DNA of 64,000 nt from Medicago truncatula. Lineage: Eukaryota; Streptophyta; Magnoliopsida; Fabales; Fabaceae. Each line of letters opens with the position of its first letter. Position 1 is the first letter of the stretch. Positions 33,901 through 43,012 of the stretch are shown in pieces. The notes under the pieces were generated by a model. The model was not told the origin of the DNA, ran no database searches, and worked only from the letters and a program-made list of their open reading frames with translations. The stretch is from the NCBI RefSeq assembly GCF_003473485.1, contig NC_053048.1, positions 40,606,755 to 40,670,754 on the forward strand, given 5' to 3'. Made by a program: the position numbers and the translations under genes.

Positions 33901-34710
33901 GAAGGGACTGAGATGTCAGGTGATGCTACAGCTAGACCTGAACAGAGTCCAGGACCTTCTTCTGATCAGATCTCAAGTAAAAACAATCGTATTGGTTCTA
34001 CTTATGCGGCTTCAAGCAGTGGAAATTCAAGTCAGGATTTTAAGAGACGTTTGGCCATGGAGCAATCTGGCAATACTAACTTTGTCCCCTTAGTACCCTT
34101 TCCCCCAGATTACTTTGCCAAAAAGGAAAAACCACAGGCAGATGGAACAGATTCAACAGACAGGTCCAATGTTGAATCATCCTCAGTATCTGAAGGGACT
34201 GAGATGTCAGGTGATGCTACAGCTAGACCTGAACAGAGTCCAGGACCTTCTTCTGATCAGATCTCAAGTAAAAACAATCGTATTGGTTCTACTTATGCTG
34301 CTTCAAGCAGTGGAAATTCAAGTCAGGATTTTAATCAAGATCATGTGCCAAATCTGACAGAGAGTTCATCCACAGATTCAGCAGCTGAGAACCAGAGTGT
34401 CGGAACAGAATGGTCAGGGAAAAGTTTAGAGGGATCAGCGGTAAGGGAACCGGATCCTTTGGATATGTCTGAGGAGGCAAAGGCAGAGAGGTGGTTCCGT
34501 CGTGTTGCCCAAATTAAGGATATTTCTGAGCTCAGTCAGATTCCAGATGAAGATTTTCCTTCAATAATGCCTATGCGTAAAGGGGTGAACAGATTCGTTG
34601 TGAGCAAGCGGAAAACACCACTGGAAAGGAGATTGACATCTCAGCAGTACCGAAGAAATCTTCCAGCTGTGAGCTCAGATCCTGTTAAGAGAGAAAATGA
34701 AGGTAGCTGA
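27936..34710 (+). CDS. VAR3: VAR3-type RanBP2 zinc-finger protein, chloroplast; frameshift in repeat array
   Basis: VAR3 is a chloroplast zinc-finger protein needed for plastid and palisade development in Arabidopsis. Exons: 27936-28318, 28407-28524, 31143-31426, 31603-31701, 31783-34710. Exon 1 begins MCGAVAPRFIFILRHNLRLL and is a Ser/His-rich transit peptide; another in-frame ATG lies at 27864. Two RanBP2 fingers span exons 3-5: GDWICPRCNFMNF...CLEC and GEWECPQCDFHNY...CLRC. Three VAR3-type motifs follow, each RWF...DEDFPEIMPxRKG(V/E)NRFV, near 31960, 32475 and 34490. Between motifs two and three lie six tandem repeats (32630-34332). One C is missing at 33542-33545 relative to the other units, so the frame breaks and stops at 33802. 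Restoring one base would give about 1270 residues, against roughly 760 that I recall for Arabidopsis. Confidence 0.85.
28558..28793. mobile_element. MITE of the GTTTGGATAAACA family in VAR3 intron 2
   Basis: The left end ccttgtttggataaacaact and right end aaaaagtcaatcaaaatgtg with following ccctt form degenerate inverted termini. Between them are the family's repeated ataagct phrases and the segment tgcttatgtataagctattt-like seen also in the 52471-52755 copy. Confidence 0.6.
29174..29657. mobile_element. Harbinger/Tourist-type MITE carrying an Au SINE
   Basis: Termini GGCTTTGTTTGCGAGTTTGG and ccaaactcgcaaacaaagcc are a perfect 20-bp inverted repeat, extended by G-rich and C-rich arms (ggaggggaggggaag / ctcccctcccctcccctcc). 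TTA flanks both ends (29171-29173, 29658-29660), the usual Harbinger TSD. It lies in VAR3 intron 2. Confidence 0.85.
29306..29462 (-). mobile_element. Au SINE
   Basis: Read on the minus strand it contains gttgttgtcatgtgactgaa, the B box ggtcgcgggttcaagtcct, and then the Au body caggataaggctgcgtacaa, ggtgggaccccttcccagac and gtgcaccaggttgccttt. These phrases match the Au SINE family known from legumes and grasses. It is inserted in the MITE at 29174-29657. Confidence 0.85.
30221..30305 (-). mobile_element. SINE-like relic in VAR3 intron 2
   Basis: On the minus strand the sequence reads gggtaactcaactggtttga, then about 40 bp later ggttttgggttcaaaccga, similar to A- and B-box elements of tRNA-derived SINEs. 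Borders and target duplication were not found. Confidence 0.4.
32630..34332 (+). repeat. Six-unit tandem array in the VAR3 coding region
   Basis: Units start at 32630, 32921, 33191, 33482, 33751 and 34042. Lengths are 291, 270, 291, 269, 291 and about 291 bp. Each encodes a disordered Ser/Pro/Lys-rich segment beginning KRRLAMEQSGNTNFVPLVPF, then PPDYFAKKEKPQADG, and ending AASSSG(N/D)SSQDF. The 291-bp form has TDSTDRS after ADG; the 270-bp form lacks it. Units are nearly identical. Unit 4 has four instead of five C's at 33542-33545. Confidence 0.95.
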
Positions 34711-36036
34711 AGAGTATTTGTAGGCGATGTTAAAATTTTACCATCAATTATACAAAAGGAAAACGAAGATGTGGAAAACATGAATATTAAAACATTTTGT
34801 TGTGACATCTGTAAGAGAATTTTGACATCAATAATTTATCTATCTCTGTTGAGGCTCCTTTGATTTATTTCATATTGGAGATGGGGACGAGCTTGTCATA
34901 TTTCATAAATAAGTGAAGTGATGCATTAAAACCAATATTTTCATGTTTTCTATCTTGATCCTAGAAATGGAATTATAATCTAGTTTCTATGGTCGACTTG
35001 TCAAGTAGGGTCATGCTAACACTTATAACCTTTAAGTTTGGACAGACTTTTGGGGACCAAGTTTAGTTTTTCAAGTCTTTTCGGATTAATTGAGTCTCTA
35101 GTTTTAAAATTAGTCAAATGTTGTACCCTCGCAGCTTACTTCTCTCTAAATTTTATAAAATTATTTGACTGTTTACAATTTACACGAATTTGAGGTTTAT
35201 ATCAATTTTAAAATCTTAAATATGAAAAGATTGATAATATTTGATGGATATTTATGATGTAAAATTAATTGAAAGAGAGAATATCAACGACTATTTTTGT
35301 GAAATTTACTTACTGTTTTGATTTGTGAGTTGGAAGAGTAAGTTGAGAAAAATTGAACGGTATTTATTAATTTTTTGGATAAGAGAATATTAGAAAATTT
35401 GATTGAGTTGATATGTGAAGTAGGAAATTGAAAATTTTAAAACCACTCAATCTATTTTTGACTGGACCCACTCAAACTTAACTAAATTAAAAATGTGTTT
35501 TAGTAATAGTCTCATAATTGTAGTCTCTTAAATAATATTTTTATATGAAAAAAATCGTGAGGGATTGATGCCCCGGATCAAAGCAGAAAGGACCGTCGAA
35601 CACAAAGAGTATTTGTAAATGTGGCTCAGTTTAGGGTGGATAAGTCTTTCATATCTTACATTTATACCTTCAAAAGCACACCGTGGGTTCAAACTCAGTC
35701 TTTTAAATATTTTGGTCATGAATTTGATCATAGATGTGTATGAAAAAAATACTATAAAATGTGAATCCCTACATAGATTTCAATTATGTCAAAGAATTAC
35801 CCTCAGCATAAAGAATGCCTGAGTAAATAAAAAAGCATAAAAAATGCCCTGGTTTAAGAAAAACCATTTATACTTTAGTAGAAAACTAGGAAAATAGGAA
35901 ACACAATAGAAGGGTAGAGGACAAGACATGCATGCAATGGAACCATTATTATTCTAGAGTACTGTCATTGCATTATCCCGTAGGATAACAAGTCCCTATC
36001 TTCTGAGTTAGACCAAATGATTATTTTTAGAAAAAT
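34711..36036. other. VAR3 3' flank and diverged segmental duplicate
   Basis: The first 200 bp is the probable VAR3 3' UTR. From about 35187 to 35945 the DNA matches 41346-42605 in scattered blocks (for example gaaaagattgataat, caattatgtcaaagaattac and gacatgcatgcaatggaacc). No gene is visible; small frames at 35528-35822 lie on both strands of one duplicated block. Confidence 0.5.
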
Positions 36037-36232
36037 GCTAACAACCGTCTTTAGGATATTGTTTAAGCATATAAAAATAGTAACTTTATTTTAAAAATTG
36101 TGTAGTTATTTTTTTTATTTTTGAGGAAAAAAATTGTGTAGTTATGACTTTTACATATGTTTGATTTGTATTTTTAGGATAAATTTTTTTTTTCTGAGTT
36201 CCTTAAACAATACCCCTAAAACACTTGTTAAC
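36037..36232. mobile_element. MITE of the GCTAACAA...TTGTTAAC family
   Basis: The left end gctaacaaccgtctttagga followed by tattgtttaa is mirrored by ccttaaacaatacccctaaa and acacttgttaac at the right. Related copies are at 45757-45915 and in two halves around the hAT element at 56916-57712. Confidence 0.5.
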
Positions 36233-37648
36233 AAAACCCTTATTCTTATCATAGGCAATACGAAGATTGTTTTTAATGAACCATGTCGTGCTTAACTAGA
36301 ATGAGCGAGTGAAGCATCGTTTGAATCTTTGATCTCCACAAGATAAATTTTATTAAGCATCGTTTGTCTACTATACCACGTATAAACGATAATTTGGACT
36401 CAACCTCTTATGCAAGATCATACAAGACCAATTTGTCAATCTTTGGTAGCTCACCCTCTTATTACCAATACTTTTATCCTCTTGGAGTACTCTTAATGAA
36501 GGCCAAGTCTTGAATCCTCACTAAGCTTATCCTCTAATAAACATGTGTTATCCTCTAAATCTTTCTCTCCATAAGTTTAAAATTCAAATATAAAGACAAC
36601 CAATAAATGGCACCCAATGTAGAATCGTACAAGTTATGCACAACAATTTTTGAAATAGTACAAGGTTGTGGAGACAACTTCCTCAACTAGACAAAGTCGT
36701 GAAAAATTTCTCTACCAATAGTATAAGTTAATGCAATGCCTATTATTTCAAGGAATATACTCCATAACGGTTCGATCCTATTTGACTATATAAACATCTC
36801 TCCATCAATTAGAAAAAAGTAACAACAACGCGAACACTTTTGAGAAACACTCACAAGTTTTATTAGAAGAACAATTTTAATATGTTAGAGAGAGGAAGAA
36901 GAAATTCACAAGTAATGCATATTCTATACACTTTCCATTGAAAGATCAAACACTTGTATTGAGCTAGAAAATTACTTTATCCTCTCCGTAATAGTAAACT
37001 TGTAGCCACCTAACAACCTTTTATTTCCTTATTTTTGTAATTCATCAAAGGGCTAAGTTGGTAGACAGATTATTCCTTAATGCTCGTGATCTGTTGGAAT
37101 TATAGCGAAAATCCTTCAAGTGTGTGTGAAGGTACTGGACGTAGCTACCAAGTTGTTGGGTGAGTCGATATAAACTTTCTGTCTCTCTATCATTTATCTC
37201 CTTATCCTTAAATTTGTTTTTGTTCAACTTGCCCATCTCTCCTTGTCATTTTCTTTTGACAGAATTCTTCTCAAGTCAGTTCTTTTAAGTTTTGAAAGTT
37301 TTAATTAGATCCTTTTATTTTGACAGAATTATCAAGTTAGTCATTTTAGTTGATAAACTATTTCACCGTCACTGTTTCAAAAGTTTTAAATAGGTCCTTT
37401 TAGTTTGAAACTTAAGGACTAACTTGGGAATTATGTCGAACTAAAAGGACCTATTTGAAACTTTTGAAACTTAAAGGATTAACTTGGAAATTCTGTCAAA
37501 TTAAAAGGACCTAATTGAAACTTTCGAAACTTAAAGGACTAACTTGTGAATTCTGTCAAACTAAAAGGACCAAAAATGGTATTTGACCTATATATAACAA
37601 CATCAAGTCATCCATTACTCAAATTGCAAAATAATTAATACCATGTCA
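36233..37648. repeat. Intergenic with a ~62-bp tandem repeat (37380-37575)
   Basis: No gene is seen. Near 37380-37575 a unit of the form gaaacttaaaggactaactt...gaattctgtcaaactaaaaggacctatttgaaa is repeated about three times in direct order, after an inverted copy at about 37280-37400. The segment resembles subterminal repeats of a Mutator-type element related to the one at 42106-42488 but lacks definable ends. Confidence 0.45.
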
Positions 37649-38544
37649 AGTTTTTTTTTTTTTTTTTAAGAAATCAAAATGAGATATATTAAACAATTGG
37701 CTATCCAAAAAAGATAGTAAATATTTACAACAATGTTTCAACAAAATGATCAATGATTAGCCTATACCTAAACACAAGAACGGATTCTGCCACCAATCAT
37801 GAAACTTATAATTAAAACTAGCAAATTTTGGTTTATGCCAAGAAAAAGAGAGTAGCCTAATGTTCTTCAAAAGCTGAGAAAAGAAGCTTTGATTGGTTCG
37901 GAAAATTCTATCATTCATTTTCTTCTAAATAACCCACGAAGTTGCAAACCAAATTAAGTGCATGAAAGAACACCGCCCCTTTGTATAACCTGCTGAAGTA
38001 TCAAATTGAATGAAGTGATCCATCAAGGTTAAGGGGTCCGCAGTATAGACACCTAACCATTGACGATCCATATACCAGACCATACCAACTGATTACAAAG
38101 CAAGAAAAGATGATCGGAAGTTTCACTTGAGCCACACTCACTGACACATGACTGCGCCTCAATATGAATTACTCCCCCTCCGAAATAATTTCACCTTCGT
38201 AGGCAACCTGTTCCTAAAGAACCTCCACGCAAAGACTAGCCCTTCAGAGGAATATCTTTCCTCCAAAGCAAATCTGCAGATACCAAGGGGACATTAGGGT
38301 TGATGGGCGTTCCGCTGGTAAGAATGTGATATGCTCCTCGAACCGTATAACCCTTGCCTGGATCAGGTAGCCATGTCAAGTCTTGTAAATTAATTTCTCT
38401 CATAAAACCCAAAAAAAGATTCTCGTTCCTTTTTGGGATGGCTGATATTAAGCACTCTATAAAAAAAACCAAAGATAACTTTAATCTTTCCAACAACATA
38501 GGTCCAATTTTATGAGAGCTCGTAAACACGAGTAACAAATACAA
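37649..38544 (-). pseudogene. LINE 3' end (reverse transcriptase C-terminal zf-RVT region), decayed
   Basis: On the minus strand the frame 38544-38236 reads INLQDLTWLPDPGKGYTVRG and SADLLWRKDIPLKG, the zf-RVT segment that follows reverse transcriptase in plant LINE elements. It then continues in other frames with several frameshifts and stops (VFAWRFFRNRLPTKVKLF, later HLIWFATSW and HDWWQNPF). A T run on the plus strand at 37651-37668 is the 3' poly-A tail. The copy is 5' truncated next to the foldback element at 38554. Confidence 0.8.
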
Positions 38545-38553
38545 TATTTTTTA

Positions 38554-39069
38554 GCCTTAATTGCATTTTTGGTCCTCGTATTTTGACCAGCTCACAAAAA
38601 TTGTTCTGCCTCTTTCAAATCGAACAAAACCGTCCCTAAATTATCATATTTTTTGCACTTTTAGTCCTACCCCTTATTTTCACCTTCAGAAACGCACATA
38701 AATTGTTGTTTTAGTCCTACCGCCTATGGTCAACCATGAAATAAACAAGGAATAAAACATGTGGTACAAGGAATCTACTTTAATCGGCACACTAACCAAA
38801 AAAAGAAATTAGGGTTTTTTGGTTAGTGTGCCGATTAAAGTAGATTCCTTGTACCCACATGTTGTATCCCTTGTTTATTTCATGGTTGAGCATAGGGGAT
38901 ATGACTAAAACTGTCATTTATGTGCGTTTCTGGAGTTGAAAATAGGGGATAAGACTAAAACTGCAAAAAAAACATGATAGTTTATGGACGAGATTTTGTT
39001 CGATTGAAAACATACAGAACCATTTTCGTGAACTAGTCAAAATGCGAGGATCAAAAGTGCAATTAAATC
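38554..39069. mobile_element. Mutator-type foldback element
   Basis: The whole 516 bp folds on itself: the left arm begins gccttaattgcatttttggt and the right arm ends with the complement gatcaaaagtgcaattaaat. The arms meet near 38812 around aagaaattaggg, where tctactttaatcggcacact pairs with agtgtgccgattaaagtaga. A perfect 9-bp target duplication tatttttta lies at 38545-38553 and 39070-39078. It is inserted at the 5' edge of the LINE remnant. Confidence 0.88.
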
Positions 39070-39526
39070 TATTTTTTAATTAATGCATAGATAGGACAAA
39101 AGGTATTTGTAATTAACGACTGGTCAAAGTGGATTGTTGCAAGTTGCAAAATTGCTTCCAAGATTAGCATGAGTACAGTAGAGTAATGCCTACGACTTAT
39201 ATATTGTTTGTCTTCTATGACAAAACACCATTACAACATCACAAGTTAGTGATAAATATTTTGGTTTTAGTGTATTGTCAAGGAAACATGAGCAATCAAA
39301 CACAGGCGACATACCCTCCAAGTTGAATAGAGAGAGTACTCAAAATCAAAAGCAAATAATACTCATTGCCCAAAGTAGAGGAGAAGTTCTAACATTACTT
39401 CAAGCTATTTACAGCATTAACCTAAAGATATACAAATTAATCAATTTCTGAAAATTAATGAAAACGTTGTTCCAACATTTAGCAAATCAAACATTTTATA
39501 AGACTCGGATTGTGAAATATTGAAAT
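39070..39526. other. Intergenic, no gene recognised
   Basis: AT-rich DNA without coding bias or bounded repeats. Confidence 0.4.
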
Positions 39527-39710
39527 GAGCAATGATATTTGTACATTCATTTAATGATAATTTTGGTGACAACTTTGTTTTCCTCTCTTTTGATTGGTAA
39601 AAAACAATAAAAAGAGAAAAAGGAAGAGAGAGGATAATAACATCATGTGAGTATGAGAGAGAAAGTTATCAAAAAGTTATACCAAAATGGTTGTATAAAT
39701 ATCATTTCTC
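39527..39710. mobile_element. Mutator-type MITE (GAGAAATGATATTTG family)
   Basis: Ends gagcaatgatatttgtaca and gtataaatatcatttctc are inverted. Flanking 9-mers tattgaaat (39518-39526) and tattgaaga (39711-39719) share seven bases. At 184 bp it is almost the same length as the copy at 2444-2628. Confidence 0.65.
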
Positions 39711-39861
39711 TATTGAAGAGCATAGTGGCTGAATTAGTTAGTATTGTAAGAAAACCAAGTAGTTTACTTCCAAATTTAAAAAATGTATCATTATAGATTA
39801 TAAGATGCAACTTTCTAGCTTATTAATTTTTACTTTACCTTCAGAACTTTTTAGATTATAA

Positions 39862-40184
39862 GAGCATCCACGTTGGTAGGGGATTCCCCGATGTGGAAAA
39901 AAAAATTGGGGGTTTCTTAAGATCCAGGGTCTAACTTAAGACCCCAATTTTAAGTGGATCCCACACCATTTTTCAATAAAATAATCATTATTTGAATTGC
40001 TTTTGTTGTTTTTCATTAATAAATAGTTATCATTGGAACCCATTTAGACTTTTTGATAGAGGATCTCCATTGAAGTGGTTGAGTACCTATTAGGTACTAT
40101 TATTAAAAAATAATAAAAAAAGTGATGTGTCCATGTGGGATCCGTTTAAGACCTCAAATGTGAGGGTTTCCATTATGGATGCTC
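39862..40184. mobile_element. Harbinger/Tourist-type MITE
   Basis: Termini GAGCATCCACGTTGG and ccattatggatgctc form the inverted repeat typical of the plant GAGCATC(T/C) MITE group. TAA duplications flank it (39859-39861 and 40185-40187). Length 323 bp; subterminal regions repeat the gggtctaacttaagacccc type of sequence. Confidence 0.8.
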
Positions 40185-40525
40185 TAAGATGCACATTTTT
40201 GAGCGTAGAATCACATTTCAGAGAGAGAAAAAAAAGCAAATAAAAAATATTGAAAAAAAAAATCAATAGATTCAATTATGAAGTAGAGAAAGTGAAGGAA
40301 AAAGAACACAGAGGAAAGGATGTGTGGCTTTCGGTGAGGGTTAATTAGCTTAGGCAAATGGAGAGGTACCTTGTGTTTCTATTGAGAGGGAGAGGAGTTG
40401 TAGTCTGCGTTGGTAGTAAGGGAAGACATGAGTAGGTGAAGTGGTTGTACCCAAAAAAAAAACAAAAAGGAATGGGAATAGGTGGGGAATTGAGACGGAT
40501 CATTACTACATTGATAATGAAAATC

Positions 40526-40612
40526 TTTTTTTTTTATGGTGGTCGGAGTTTGAATCCAAAATCTTACATATATTATACATTATCCTACCAACTAATCTAA
40601 CTTCACGAATAC
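40526..40612 (-). mobile_element. SINE with poly-A tail
   Basis: On the minus strand: ttagattagttggtaggata (A-box region), then ggattcaaactccgaccacc (B-box region), then a run of A (T's at 40526-40535 on the plus strand). A 13-bp target duplication flanks it: gataatgaaaatc (40513-40525) and gataatggaaatc (40613-40625). Same family as 19054 and 55900. Confidence 0.8.
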
Positions 40613-41089
40613 GATAATGGAAATCCTATTAATTCATCATGTGTCATCGTGAAACTATAATAATTTAAAAAAAAAAAATTTAAGCATTATCAGCAAAAGT
40701 TAAATACAAGTAAAAAAATTAAATAAAAAATAGAAAAGTTACTAATAATAGAAAATAGAAATCGTATATGGCCAAGGATCTCATGATGAGTGACAACTGA
40801 CAAACTTACAAAAGAAGTAAGTTTTGTATGATTTCAATTCCAATTTTGATCATCCCAACTCTCGGTTGATCCAATGTTTTTCTGATTTCACCTTCAATCT
40901 CTAACAAATCAAACAACAATATCTTAATTCCTTATGCCCTTATAATTTCTATAATAATGTAAATAGAGTTTACTTAACACAAATGTTTTTTAAAAGAATT
41001 ATTTATTGTTAATATGTGTTATAACGTCGAGTTTTGTAATATCCTATTTATTAAATAAATTCTTATCATTTAATATTTATCATCGGGAA

Positions 41090-41280
41090 GTATGGTGTTA
41101 TATGTTTTATAGTGAATGAAACTTAGGATTGAGTAGTTTTGTTGATTTATTAGTGATGTGATTAGAATTTATCTTTTTAGTTGGTTTTATAGTGAATGAA
41201 ACCTATGATTGAGTAGTTTTGCTGATTTATTTGTGATTAGTGGTTAGGATTTTATCTTTTCAGTTGGTTTTATAATAGAT
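41090..41280 (+). repeat. ~90-bp tandem duplication
   Basis: The phrase ttttatagtgaatgaaacyt followed by attgagtagttttg(t/c)tgatttatt occurs twice in direct order (about 41106 and 41186), with a third partial start (gttggttttata) near 41260. Non-coding. Confidence 0.6.
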
Positions 41281-42105
41281 GGAAAACAACAATGATTTTA
41301 GGTTCTATTGAGTATGATTCTATGGATGTGGATTTGAATGATGATAAAATATGAGGTTGATATCAATTTTAAAATCATAAATATGAAAAGATTGATAATG
41401 CTTGATGATATTTAGGATGTAAAATTAATTGAAAGAGAGAAAATCTACGAGTGTTTTTGTGATATTTTTAAAGAAATTTCCTGTTTTGATCTATGAGTTT
41501 TTGAATAATAAGTAAGTTGAGAAAAAATGAACGTTATTTTTTTTTTTTTGATAAAAAATATTAGAAAATTTGATCAAGTTGATCTGAAGTAGAAAATTCA
41601 AAATTTTAAAACCACTCAATCTATTTTTGACTGAACCCACATAAACTTATTGAAGTATTAAATAATTAAATTTAAAATATACGCAATTTTAGTAATAGTC
41701 TCGTAAAATAATAGTCTCTTTAATAATTTGTTGAAAATTTATGGTGAGGGGTTGATGTCCCAATCCAAAACAAAAAAGACTTTCGAGTTCAAAGAGTATT
41801 TACAAATATATTTATATTTACCCTTTCAAAACCACGGGTGAGATTCAAACTCAGTTTTTTAAATATTTTGGTCATGGACTTGATCTTATATAAGACGTGG
41901 ATCCCTTACATAGATTTCAATTATGTCAAAGAATTACCCTCAACATAATTGATCCGTGTCTTTGGTATCTTTCGTTCATTTTTTATGAGAGAGAATGGTG
42001 GATGGATAATTAAAATAAATTATTTAGATGAGAGAGAATGAATGGTTGAGAGATATATAGGAACAAAAATTAACAAAGGCACCGAAGGGAAAATGATTCT
42101 AAAAA

Positions 42106-42488
42106 GGTCAAATGCATCTAAAGGTTTTTAAATTTTTTGTTTTTTTTCAAAGTCGTCCTTTAAGTTTCAAAAGTACCAAACAAGTCCTTTTAGTTTTTGA
42201 ATCGTTTCAAACAAGTCCTTTTGGAGGATGATGGTGATGATGATAGCAACAAAGAACATTATCCACCATTTGTCATGCCTAAAAAGATGGCTAATTTTAA
42301 GTGGGTGTTAGGAGTCAGATTTGGTACCAAAGATGAGTTCAAGGAAGCAATTACCAACTATGCTATCTACAATATGACTTGTTTGAAACGATTTAAAAAC
42401 GAAAAGGACTTGGTTGAAACTTTTAAAACTTAAAGATCACTTTAAAAAAAATGAAAAACTTAAAAAGGACTTTAAAATACATTTGACC
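42106..42488 (+). mobile_element. Mutator-type element carrying a MuDR transposase N-terminal fragment
   Basis: Ends GGTCAAATGCATCTAAAGG and the mirrored actttaaaatacatttgacc lie between perfect 9-bp duplications ttctaaaaa (42097-42105 and 42489-42497). The core encodes EDDGDDDSNKEHYPPFVMPK, then FKWVLGVRFGTKDEFKEAIT, which matches the start of the MuDR-type DNA-binding domain (a G-x-x-F-x-x-K-x-E-F-K-E-A-I pattern). The frame then runs straight into the right arm. This is an internally deleted derivative of an autonomous element, or a captured transposase piece. Confidence 0.85.
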
Positions 42489-42497
42489 TTCTAAAAA

Positions 42498-43012
42498 TGA
42501 TAGAGGAACAACAACAAAACCATTTATACTTTGGTAGAAAACTAGGAAAATAGGAAAGACAATAGAATGATAGAGGACGAGACATGCATGCAATGGAACC
42601 ATTCCTTCAACAAAGAACAGCTACCGTTGGTTGGCTAATATTTCTCAGTGTCTCAAGAAAAGACAATATTCATGACCGTGAATGTCCTACTACCTACGTG
42701 TCTCAATCTCAATCACCAATTCATATTATTCTCTTAATCCTAAACGCATCTCCACTTGTTTCCTCTCCATTCCAACATCACTTCTTCTTCCTTAAACACT
42801 TATATGTCTTTGTCTCTTTAATTTGATGTAGTACTTTCTATTATATAACCAATCATGAATGTTTAGTCAACTTTTCTTACATAATAGAAAAATGATTCTA
42901 AAAAGATAAAATATTGAAGTTTGTTAAAACAAGTGTCTTTTGTATATTAATAACATGTTCATTCATTAATGAAAACTAGAATCTGGTTTCAACTCAACAC
43001 CAATACCACTCA
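42498..43012 (+). promoter_or_regulatory. Upstream region of the BODYGUARD-like gene
   Basis: No gene is seen. The stretch 42520-42605 is the end of the segmental duplication shared with 35860-35945. The last 50 bp (ctcaacaccaataccactca before the ATG) looks like a short plant leader. Confidence 0.35.

Noticed and set aside
32703-34357. Repeated 80-89-codon frames starting MPKRKNHRQMEQ
   Set aside because: They are the alternative frame of each VAR3 repeat unit and repeat only because the DNA repeats. They matter only as the out-of-frame tail after the one-base loss.
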